From contig JBCCDY010000012.1 in assembly GCA_039030555.1 (NCBI GenBank), positions 62,001 to 126,000 of the forward strand: a DNA stretch of 64,000 bases. The letters run 5' to 3'. Shown here piece after piece: positions 37,858 to 45,598 of the stretch. Within the stretch, counting starts at the first letter, position 1, and each line of letters starts with the position of its first letter. The DNA comes from JBCCDY01 sp039030555 (lineage in GTDB: Bacteria > Bacteroidota > Bacteroidia > Cytophagales > Cyclobacteriaceae). The position numbers and the translations under genes are program-made. A model generated the notes under the pieces. The model did no database searches and was not told where the DNA came from. It was given only the letters and a program-made list of their open reading frames with translations.

Positions 37858-38217
37858 TTAGTCAATATTTCGTACAAGAGTCTTATGAATCAGACTATTA
37901 AGCTCGAGCATGGTAAAACTACCGTAAAGCAATTCTCTGAGTTCAAGAATTTCATGAATTGAAAAGGCAAAAAAACGATCGCAATGTGGCATATTGATCA
38001 ATTCAATATCTGGTGATTTACTGGAAAGTAAAGAAACAATATTGATTTGGTTCAACTTACGCTTGAAAGCCATTAACTGACATAATCTGAAGAAAATCTC
38101 ATCTCCGTCAAAATTCAGGATAAAAAGTTCGGACCTATCATCTTGTATAAGCTTTGCATGCTCTGTTTCAAAAACGATATGTTGATCTGATAAGCTGTTT
38201 ATCACAGTTTTGGGCAT
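37858..38217 (-). CDS. Small conserved protein in a Fur-linked operon (DUF6686-like?)
   Basis: Protein of 119 residues without signal peptide. Its core (LFILNFDGDEIFFRLCQLMA, then LINMPHCDRFFAFSIHEI and ELRELL) has the layout of the small Bacteroidota proteins called DUF6686, like the protein at 58599, but it lacks most of the cysteines. Its ATG lies inside the last codons of the 52-residue Cys-rich gene, so the two are coupled. Both are under a Fur-box promoter, so a role in iron handling is likely. Confidence 0.6.
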   Translation of the reverse strand: MPKTVINSLSDQHIVFETEHAKLIQDDRSELFILNFDGDEIFFRLCQLMAFKRKLNQINIVSLLSSKSPDIELINMPHCDRFFAFSIHEILELRELLYGSFTMLELNSLIHKTLVRNID

Positions 38218-38360
38218 TTCTTACAGTGTCTTTTCCCTTTCTTAGTATACTTTTTACAGCATTTCTTAAAAACGCATTCATCTAACGAAAACATGGTGTC
38301 TCTGGTATCTTGAACTGATGATTCCGTTTCCTCTTCGAGACTAAAAAATTGTTCATTCAT
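38202..38360 (-). CDS. 52-residue Cys/Lys-rich protein, first gene behind a Fur box
   Basis: Start ATG 38360, stop TGA 38202. The N-terminal half is acidic (FSLEEETESS), the C-terminal half strongly basic with five cysteines (CVFKKCCKKYTKKGKRHC, then KKC). The Fur-like box ends only eight bases before the start codon, so the message has almost no leader. Its last 16 bases overlap the next gene. The Cys pairs suggest a metal-binding knuckle. I recognise no named family. Confidence 0.6.
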   Translation of the reverse strand: MNEQFFSLEEETESSVQDTRDTMFSLDECVFKKCCKKYTKKGKRHCKKCPKL

Positions 38361-38485
38361 TGTCTTTATTTAGATTAATTCTAAACAGTACAAATATGGG
38401 ATGTGCAAGGGCTTTTAGCAATACCTATATTGGTGATTTTTATATCCCTATAGTTAGGGTTGATATCACTATAAATAGTGATATC
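38361..38485 (-). promoter_or_regulatory. Iron promoter 1: Fur box plus triple palindrome
   Basis: Read on the minus strand toward the 52-residue gene. Fur-like box 38368-38386 (TTTAGA-N5-TCTAAA arms); -7 box CATATTTG (38391-38398), TTG of the -33 element 20 bases further up. Element 1 is TACCTATATTGGTGA (38422-38436), element 2 is CCCTATAGTTAGGG (38446-38459), element 3 is a perfect palindrome of 10+4+10 bases (38462-38485, core ATCACTATAAATAGTGAT). Centres lie at 34.5, 58 and 79 bases from the -7 box centre. Confidence 0.7.
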
Positions 38486-38539
38486 AGTATTAAATATTCC
38501 TCGACAAATCAAATCAGAATAAGACTAATAATATGTACG

Positions 38540-41023
38540 CTAAAAGGTCATATCCAAAGTAATATTCCACGTTCTTCCGAGGGCTGGGATAATTCCTGGC
38601 CCCGGATAGCCAGTGGCCCTCCTTGTAAAATAAGCTTCATCAAGAAGGTTATTAAGGCTAGAATGTATTTCGATGAATTTATTCACTTTGTAGTTTACAG
38701 AGAAGTCTAGTACAAAGTAGGCAGGAATAGTGCCTACTACCCCAATGATATCTATGGATGGATCTTGATTGGCTGCATCTGAAAACTGCTCTGATACATA
38801 TGTGGCTTGCAAAGAACTTGAAAACTTCTTGTATCCATAACTTAATCCGCTTTTGATGTTAAGGGTTGGCAATTCCTCTATTCGATTACCAGAACTTACA
38901 ACAGCTCCCACTGCTTCATTAATGCGCTGATACCTACCAAAATTTAGCGATCCATTATAAAAAACGGAAACCTTATAATCAGATCCAGGTGAAAGAATAT
39001 CTGCTAAATCTACTTCACCAAATAGTTCAAAACCAGCAATTGTGGCATCTCCAATATTGGTTCTAAATCGTCCCAGTATGCCAATTTCATCATCACCAAG
39101 AATTTCCCTGTCCCTATTTAGCCTCACCTGGGTCTCTCCTATTCGATCATTGTATCGTATTAAAAACACATTGGCTTCATAATGAAAAGGACTTCCATCT
39201 TTCAGTTTACGAAAACCAATATCAAAACTTTGCCCCTGCTCATCTTTAATATCAGAGTCCACTAGCTGTGCAGGAGCTTCAATCTGTACATCAGTAAAAT
39301 TAATAGCCCTATAGTTTGCAGTAGCATTGAGATAAATTTCAAAACTATTGTTGAACTTCTTAGAAACTCCCAGCCCCCATAAAAAGACCTGTCGCCTATT
39401 TTCTATATTGCTTTCTTCACTTTCAAGCTCTACATCAAAGAGAGTGCGTTGTACTGCTCTATTTGAAATTCCATTGGCCTCCGTGCTAATGTATTCATAA
39501 CGAAATCCGGGCACAATACTCAGACTTTCAGAAAGCCTGAAAATGGTTTCGCCAAATAGTGCAAAATTCAAATTAGGAAAATCAAAATTAGAAGTGGTCC
39601 TACCTGCTATCAATGTATCAATAGCATTAAAGTTTGCATCTGAACCCTCAGAACCAATGGCCTGAATAAAAGTGGTAGTCCCACGATAAATCCGTGTACC
39701 TAACAGAACCTCACTCTTCTGCCCATTAAATCCATTGAAGTCAAAAGTAACTCTGGTTTCATTACCAATATTTAAAAAATCTCCATCCTGAAGGTCTCTG
39801 TTAGGTTCCTCAAGATCAATATTGGGGGTTTCGAGGGATCCTAAAGAAGTTCGTCGCGCATCTAGTCCAAATGTGCGGCTGTAAAGTTTAAGCTTTTGTG
39901 TGATTTCATACTCTAAAAGAACGGCTGCCAAGTTCCATCTTACGCGAAAATATCCTCTATCTCTATTAGAAAATCTTGGATTTTCTTCGAATTGACTGAT
40001 ATTGAGTCCCCCAGGCTGTTCAGAGAGGTAGGAAGACCTGGTATATTCAAGTCTTATATTAAACTTTGGGTTTAATTCATATTCCAGTCCTAGAAATGCA
40101 TTGTGAAAATCAAATCCTGTATTTTGCCTCCAGCCATCTCCTCGCTTATAATTATAATAGGAGTAATAATTTAGCTTTCCAACTTGGCCACCAATGCTAT
40201 TGAACGTACTGAAAAAGTTGAATGCCCCGTAGGTATTTTGAGTGTTAAATTCAAAGGGTTTTTCTCTATTACCCTCTTTCAATTTAAAATTAACAAGTCC
40301 CCCAAACTGGGTACCATACTGTAATGCACCGGCACCTCGTACAATTTCTATTTCGTCAACGGCCTGTAGAGAAGGTGAATAATAGCTTTCCGGATAACCT
40401 AAGGCATCAGCACTAATGTCATATCCGTTTTGTCGTACATTAAAATTGGTAGAACGGCGAGGGCTAAGACCTCTTCCGCCTATATCGAGTTGAATACCTG
40501 CATCATCACTTTCCCAGATATTCAGACTGGGTACTCTCGCATAAGCCTGACGAGCATTGTTTGCAGCCTTATTGCCAACTAGTTGGGAGATGTTGATAAT
40601 TTCATTTTTCTTGGCTTCATACAATACCCCATCCTGTATTCCTTTGAGGGATTTTATGCCAAGTACCTCTTCTTCTCCTTCGACAACGACTTGATCAAGT
40701 TCAACTATCTTTTCCTTAACAGAAATGATTCGGGGAGAGGTTTGTCCAGCTTTTACGGCAATTTTTTCCGAATAAGTTTCATAATTCAGGGTCTGTACAA
40801 ATAACGTATAAGTCCCTTCAGTTTTTAGTTCAAATGTAAAAATTCCATTTTCGTCGGTTAGAGTCAGTTTTTTTAGTTCCAACAGCTGAACCGGTACTTC
40901 TACAGCAGGTTTTCCTTTGAAATCTTCAAGTTTACCTTGAAAAACGAACTTTTCCTGCGCCCTAACCAGGTGAATGGTAAGGAAAAAAATAAGCATTGAT
41001 ATGATTGTAGAGAACTTATTCAT
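38540..41023 (-). CDS. TonB-dependent receptor, FecA-like
   Basis: Outer-membrane iron-complex receptor of 827 residues. Signal peptide ends IHLVRAQ; then a carboxypeptidase-regulatory-like domain (about 25-105), a plug with RGLSPRRSTNFNVRQNGYD and VRGAGALQYGTQFGG, as in the ferric-citrate receptor FecA, and a 22-strand barrel ending in NITLDMTF. The ligand is likely a ferric chelate. Its ATG overlaps the stop of the HTTM gene (41020-41023). No N-terminal signalling domain for a sigma regulator was seen. Confidence 0.92.
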   Translation of the reverse strand: MNKFSTIISMLIFFLTIHLVRAQEKFVFQGKLEDFKGKPAVEVPVQLLELKKLTLTDENGIFTFELKTEGTYTLFVQTLNYETYSEKIAVKAGQTSPRIISVKEKIVELDQVVVEGEEEVLGIKSLKGIQDGVLYEAKKNEIINISQLVGNKAANNARQAYARVPSLNIWESDDAGIQLDIGGRGLSPRRSTNFNVRQNGYDISADALGYPESYYSPSLQAVDEIEIVRGAGALQYGTQFGGLVNFKLKEGNREKPFEFNTQNTYGAFNFFSTFNSIGGQVGKLNYYSYYNYKRGDGWRQNTGFDFHNAFLGLEYELNPKFNIRLEYTRSSYLSEQPGGLNISQFEENPRFSNRDRGYFRVRWNLAAVLLEYEITQKLKLYSRTFGLDARRTSLGSLETPNIDLEEPNRDLQDGDFLNIGNETRVTFDFNGFNGQKSEVLLGTRIYRGTTTFIQAIGSEGSDANFNAIDTLIAGRTTSNFDFPNLNFALFGETIFRLSESLSIVPGFRYEYISTEANGISNRAVQRTLFDVELESEESNIENRRQVFLWGLGVSKKFNNSFEIYLNATANYRAINFTDVQIEAPAQLVDSDIKDEQGQSFDIGFRKLKDGSPFHYEANVFLIRYNDRIGETQVRLNRDREILGDDEIGILGRFRTNIGDATIAGFELFGEVDLADILSPGSDYKVSVFYNGSLNFGRYQRINEAVGAVVSSGNRIEELPTLNIKSGLSYGYKKFSSSLQATYVSEQFSDAANQDPSIDIIGVVGTIPAYFVLDFSVNYKVNKFIEIHSSLNNLLDEAYFTRRATGYPGPGIIPALGRTWNITLDMTF

Positions 41024-42375
41024 TGGTCGAATGATAGAATCCAGTTTTTATTTCGAAAAGGATCGTCCAGCAAATATGCATTGATCTCAGGATCTGTGAA
41101 AGGTTTGCTTCTCCTTCCATTTAAAGATACTCTACTGTATACATATACTTCAGGTTCGTAATGCTTTTGGTTTTTGAACTCATCGCCTACATGATGCACA
41201 AACTGTAAAATCATATCCGGTTGAGTGCTCATTTCCTTTTGTTGAAATCTGGTAAGATACTGATCCTGGTCGACTTCATACTGAAGCTGAGTTTTAGGGT
41301 CGCGAACGACGATATGTGTCAACCCGCTTTTTTCCATGAGCATTACTCTCCAGGAGAATCGATAACCTCTTTCATGCCAAAATAGATGACCTCCATATTG
41401 AAGATATCTCAAAGGCAGATACAATTGAATGAGTAGATAACCAATTAAAAAGAGCTCTGCTACTGTTTTTCCTGTGCCTGCGGGTTGGGTAAAACCTACA
41501 TTTTTCTGCTCCTTAAAGACCATATTTCTTCCTCCCCATTTTTTAAGCGCACCAATCAATTTTTCATGCCAGCTTGCTGAAAAAAAGATCAGTGTAGAGG
41601 TCATCATGATGTAGGGAAACATACCTATCCTTGGAAACAGGATATAAGTAAGTACATGGAAAATAATTACGGCTATGTACGCTAAAGACCTTGTCTTTTT
41701 GATCCAAAGAAAAATCCATATGGTAAGGTCGTATAAACACCCCAGCCAGCTAAACAAAAATGCCAGCCATGAAAGGTGCAGCCATCTTCCGATGATGGGT
41801 AGTGAGTAACGGCCTGGAAGCCAGGTAGCCATAGGTTGGGCATGAAAAAGCCAGTCTGAGTTGACCTTAGCCAGTCCCGCAAAAAAGTAGACAATGGACA
41901 ATTGAAGTTTGAAAATTTGGATCTGCCAGGCTGGACAAGTAAGGCGTTTGAGCTTCGGCCTAAAATATACATCCAATGAAAAATAGCGATTGGCCGAAGT
42001 GAAGCAAAGGAGAAAAGACAGGAGACAAACCAGATAATAATGATTCAAATAGAAGGTTTTGTCAAGAAGTTCAAAATAAGTGAATATCAAAAAAAATAAA
42101 ACAGTGCTAACCCTAAAAAACAGTCCCAGCATGATCCCTAGTGTACTTAAGACCATGATCATGAATAGCGTATATATCCCTGTGCTTCCTATGGGCGCTA
42201 TTCCTTGGACAAAAGGAAAATAAAAATCCGGATCCAGGTAGAGCGTATCAATCCAGCCGTAGTACGCGTAGCGTAGCGACGCATAAAACATCAAAATGCC
42301 AAAGACAACCCGAAAGGTCACCAATGGCATTATGGAATGTTCTTCGAAGAAGAACTTTGATATGGTTTTTATCAA
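41020..42375 (-). CDS. HTTM / vitamin-K-dependent gamma-carboxylase-like membrane protein
   Basis: Protein of 451 residues. The first 300 form a set of membrane helices with HTTM-domain blocks (NHYYLVCLLSFLLCFTSANR and SIVYFFAGLAKVNSDWL). The soluble C-terminus keeps the carboxylase-like blocks RFSWRVMLMEKSG, PDMILQFVHHVGDEF and VSLNGRRSKP. It is therefore closer to full gamma-carboxylase homologs than to bare HTTM proteins. The reaction in bacteria is unknown. It sits between the imelysin gene (15 bases) and the receptor gene (4-base overlap). Confidence 0.83.
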   Translation of the reverse strand: MIKTISKFFFEEHSIMPLVTFRVVFGILMFYASLRYAYYGWIDTLYLDPDFYFPFVQGIAPIGSTGIYTLFMIMVLSTLGIMLGLFFRVSTVLFFLIFTYFELLDKTFYLNHYYLVCLLSFLLCFTSANRYFSLDVYFRPKLKRLTCPAWQIQIFKLQLSIVYFFAGLAKVNSDWLFHAQPMATWLPGRYSLPIIGRWLHLSWLAFLFSWLGCLYDLTIWIFLWIKKTRSLAYIAVIIFHVLTYILFPRIGMFPYIMMTSTLIFFSASWHEKLIGALKKWGGRNMVFKEQKNVGFTQPAGTGKTVAELFLIGYLLIQLYLPLRYLQYGGHLFWHERGYRFSWRVMLMEKSGLTHIVVRDPKTQLQYEVDQDQYLTRFQQKEMSTQPDMILQFVHHVGDEFKNQKHYEPEVYVYSRVSLNGRRSKPFTDPEINAYLLDDPFRNKNWILSFDQ

Positions 42376-42390
42376 GGCAAAGTAGCGATA

Positions 42391-43557
42391 TCAATCCCCA
42401 TCATTCATCATATCTTCGTCTTGCACATTAAGTAGCGCAAATATATCTCCTTTGAACAAGGTTACCATTGCCTGAACAGCGTCGAATAACTCGGCGTCTC
42501 GCGGACTACCAGACAGCTCTGTATCGCCCAAAATTGTATTTCTACTGGACAGCTCCGACAAAATCAATTCAAATTGATCATCGATAAGATCATCCACAGC
42601 CTGGTCTCTGGTCGCCAGGAGGTCATCATAACCCTGACCGTTTCCTCCAGTATATAAACGCTGCAACTCTTCTACGGACGCCTGTGCTAAAGATAAGGTA
42701 AAACTTTCATTTCCATCAAAAGCCGCCCGGTTTACTGCTTCGATTAACTCGGGATTGACATCTCCGGGCGAATCAAATGGGCCAGAAAGACCAATTGGAA
42801 ACCCTACTTTAGCCTCCCGTACATTTTCTTCCCAGTATAGAATACTCGCATTCAACTGAGTACTTATGGAAGAGCCTTGTGCAGTACCTGCATTAATAAT
42901 AAAAACATCACGAAAGTCATTCCAGTCTACTAACAAATCAGAAGCTTCAGAAGAAAGAAAATTCACCAAAGCAACCAGGAATGATAAACGATTCTCATCT
43001 TCCGTGAAATAACCTAACCCATCTTCCGGGCCATACAGCATAAAATCCAATGCCGGAAAACCGGTAGCTCTTATTTGATTTGTAGATGTAAAATCAAAAG
43101 ACTGATTAGCAATAAACGTCTCTAGTAGTGCTTCGTCAACTGGGAATTGATTGGATCGAAAAACCAGCAAAGTATTCGCCGTTTCGAAATAGTCGTGTAA
43201 GGCAATACGCTGATATGCCAAATAAGCATTGCTAAAGCCATCTCTGACGGCATCCAGGTTCTCTTGCGTTGTTGAACCATTGAAAGCATTCACTGCTGAT
43301 AAAAATGCTGTCATTTGTACCTGATAATTTTCAGAAGCAGGGATGATGATACTATCAATTTGATTGACCAGTAGTAAATCAAATTCATTAGCCGGAGGTG
43401 TCGTCGAAGTAGTATCTTCGTCGTCCATCATATCGTTCGGTTCTACAGGAAGTGGTTCTTCACTGCTTCCGCAAGCGTTTATCAATACTATACAAACCAC
43501 TAAGGCGAACAGTGATGTTCGCCTTAGTCTATAATAAATTTCTGATGCTCTAAACAT
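42391..43557 (-). CDS. Imelysin-like (peptidase M75 family) lipoprotein
   Basis: Protein of 388 residues, lipoprotein signal ending VLINAC. An acidic low-complexity linker (NDMMDDEDTTSTTPP) leads to an all-helical imelysin domain. In imelysins and EfeO/EfeM the signature is GxHxxE; here the matching segment is GFPALDFMLYG, so the His and Glu are replaced. Imelysin-like proteins bind iron or siderophores at the periplasmic or outer face. Likely part of an iron-uptake complex with its neighbours. Confidence 0.82.
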   Translation of the reverse strand: MFRASEIYYRLRRTSLFALVVCIVLINACGSSEEPLPVEPNDMMDDEDTTSTTPPANEFDLLLVNQIDSIIIPASENYQVQMTAFLSAVNAFNGSTTQENLDAVRDGFSNAYLAYQRIALHDYFETANTLLVFRSNQFPVDEALLETFIANQSFDFTSTNQIRATGFPALDFMLYGPEDGLGYFTEDENRLSFLVALVNFLSSEASDLLVDWNDFRDVFIINAGTAQGSSISTQLNASILYWEENVREAKVGFPIGLSGPFDSPGDVNPELIEAVNRAAFDGNESFTLSLAQASVEELQRLYTGGNGQGYDDLLATRDQAVDDLIDDQFELILSELSSRNTILGDTELSGSPRDAELFDAVQAMVTLFKGDIFALLNVQDEDMMNDGD

Positions 43558-43578
43558 CTTTATAAATCATTTAAATTA

Positions 43579-45207
43579 TTAGTTATTCATCTGGAAATCG
43601 ATGTCTGCAAAACCCGGGAAGTACTGATCCAAGGCATTTTCTGCATCACTGATTTGATCATCAGTGATCTCCCAAAGGTTGATATCATAAATTTCATCCA
43701 GCAATCCACCTGGCGCCCATCCAAATTCTACCAGCACAAGATCAATAACGTCATTAGATGCTAACTGCCTCGGTTGTGGATTTTCCTGCAATCCGTTATC
43801 AGGATCAGTATAGGAAAGTGCATATATCCAACTTAGTGCCTGAGATAAGTTATGCACTCGATCTACACTACCTTCAGGAGAAGCTGCTGCCGCATCCAGG
43901 AAGTGAAATATGGTTGCTGCTAACGTAGCCTGCGCATATAAAATCACGTCACGACGTGCTGTAAAATACACTTCATTATTGGTAATGGTATCCTGAGGCA
44001 GGACATCCACCTCTCCGGCTTTTAATGCTGATCTTCCGATAATAAAGGCATTGATCATTCGCTCTGCAAGGTTCACACCAAACGCAGCTTCTACCTCGTC
44101 TCCAAATTGAAAGGCTAATTCTGCAATGAATTCCCCACCACCATCTGGTAAAGACGCATTGGGGTAAGAATCATCAGTAATACCGAAGTAACCGAAAGAT
44201 TCATCAAAACCATGCTGTCGTTCTGTTCCCTCCTCTTCAAAAGGATTATCGTCATTACTTGCCTGTCTTGCGTTTCCACCATTTGTGAGTGGACCCGATA
44301 GTTGAGGGCGTAAGTAATCATCTGTTATTTGATCGTAGAACACACCTCCTATCACAAGATTGACCAGTGCCGTATTCAACTCTAAACCATTTGCCGTAAA
44401 ATGTCCCTGACCACCGGTGTAGGTCGCAAAGCCTGCAGTACCGTTACTAGGCGTCACAGCGAAATTTTCACTTGTTTCTTCCAGAGAGTCTGCCAATGCT
44501 ACAACCAAGTCTGATTGTATGGTGTTTCCTTCGTCGAATCTAACCTCGTCAATTTTGGTTTCAAAATCAGGGCTGCCTTCCGTCACTAAGTTCACAACAA
44601 ATCCATCAGCAAATGCTTCTTCTGCTTCTATCTGAGGTATCATCGCGTTTAGTTGTGCCCTTCTAGAAATCTGACCGCTAAAAGCGATAGGAGCAAAAAC
44701 ATCCGCTGTATCATAAAAATCAGGGATCTCAAAGACCTCACCATTTTCATCGATCAAATCCGGAATGACGATGAGAGATAGCGGACTTTGTAAGAAACCT
44801 GTACCAATTGGAGTTGCGGTTACTGGATTCGGGTCGCCTTCTTCTACGTTAATGGTTACTGAAGCTTCTGCTGTATCGCCGTTGTTATCGGTACCCATGA
44901 AAGTAAGTGTTACCTGCCCTTCCAAAGAAGGTGTAAAAGTAACAGTTGCTGCACCTCCGGGGCTGCCCACACCAATACTTGTTACTGTAGATGTTCCTGC
45001 ATTATCGGGTGAAACACTTACGGAGTTAGAAGCATAACCCGCTGGCGATGCCACAGAAAATGTTATTGCTATTGGTTCATTGAGGGTAGCTGTTATTGTA
45101 TTACTCCCAACAAGAGTAATATTTATTGAATCAAATGATATGGAATCATCGTCACTACAAGAAAGTGCTATTCCAAGAAATGCCAGACAGGTTAAAAATC
45201 GTTTCAT
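43579..45207 (-). CDS. DUF4856 lipoprotein (imelysin-like) with Ig-like domain
   Basis: Protein of 542 residues from ATG 45207, which gives a proper lipoprotein signal (LAFLGIALSC); a 15-residue upstream extension is not likely. Residues 25-120 form an Ig-like beta domain, then the DUF4856 domain follows (VFAPIAFSGQISRRAQLNAM, then GTERQHGFDESFGYFGI and ILYAQATLAATIFHFLD). DUF4856 proteins are found with iron-uptake genes in Bacteroidota. First gene of the operon that ends with the FecA-like receptor. Confidence 0.85.
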   Translation of the reverse strand: MKRFLTCLAFLGIALSCSDDDSISFDSINITLVGSNTITATLNEPIAITFSVASPAGYASNSVSVSPDNAGTSTVTSIGVGSPGGAATVTFTPSLEGQVTLTFMGTDNNGDTAEASVTINVEEGDPNPVTATPIGTGFLQSPLSLIVIPDLIDENGEVFEIPDFYDTADVFAPIAFSGQISRRAQLNAMIPQIEAEEAFADGFVVNLVTEGSPDFETKIDEVRFDEGNTIQSDLVVALADSLEETSENFAVTPSNGTAGFATYTGGQGHFTANGLELNTALVNLVIGGVFYDQITDDYLRPQLSGPLTNGGNARQASNDDNPFEEEGTERQHGFDESFGYFGITDDSYPNASLPDGGGEFIAELAFQFGDEVEAAFGVNLAERMINAFIIGRSALKAGEVDVLPQDTITNNEVYFTARRDVILYAQATLAATIFHFLDAAAASPEGSVDRVHNLSQALSWIYALSYTDPDNGLQENPQPRQLASNDVIDLVLVEFGWAPGGLLDEIYDINLWEITDDQISDAENALDQYFPGFADIDFQMNN

Positions 45208-45268
45208 ATTAGTTTGAAATATTATACTCGTGAGTGCTTTAATTTTACTCAATTGTTATTTTGTTTTT

Positions 45269-45385
45269 ATTTAGACTTATTCTAAACGTTGGCAAATATA
45301 GATTCTACATTAGGCTGTATACAATCGCCATATTGGTGAATTTAATATCCCTATAGTTAGGGGGTAATCACTACTACTAGTGATT
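45269..45385 (-). promoter_or_regulatory. Iron promoter 2: Fur box plus triple palindrome
   Basis: Drives the DUF4856-imelysin-HTTM-receptor operon. Fur-like box 45269-45287; perfect -7 box TATATTTG (45293-45300 on minus), TTG 21 bases further up. Element 1 TCGCCATATTGGTGA (45325-45339), element 2 CCCTATAGTTAGGG (45349-45362), element 3 AATCACTA-N4-TAGTGATT (45366-45385). Centres lie 35, 59 and 79 bases from the -7 box. The Fur box is about 60 bases before the start codon. Confidence 0.72.
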
Positions 45386-45598
45386 TCAAAATAGCTCAAC
45401 TTCTATAAGTTTAAGCAGTGCGAAAAAGACTATAAAAGAAATTGCGAATGAAGTAGAGTAAGCAAAATATCGATTTAGCAGAGTACTGCCCTTTCCAAAT
45501 AAAGACAGAAAAGATTTAGAAATCTGACTGGAACAGCATTTATAAAACACTTCCGAAAAAAACATTGAGCTGCAACCAGGCCTGAAAATGTTTTAAGC
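45386..45598. other. Intergenic stretch without recognised features
   Basis: This stretch lies between promoter 2 and the 3' end of the PepSY gene of the next operon. I see no open frame of note, hairpin terminator or repeat in it. Confidence 0.5.

Noticed and set aside
38446..38485. CRISPR or tandem repeat array
   Set aside because: The recurring palindromes are spread over 20 kb, one set per promoter, without spacers or cas genes.
45208..45252. Longer DUF4856 start
   Set aside because: It would place 15 residues before a normal lipoprotein signal peptide; ATG 45207 is the better start.
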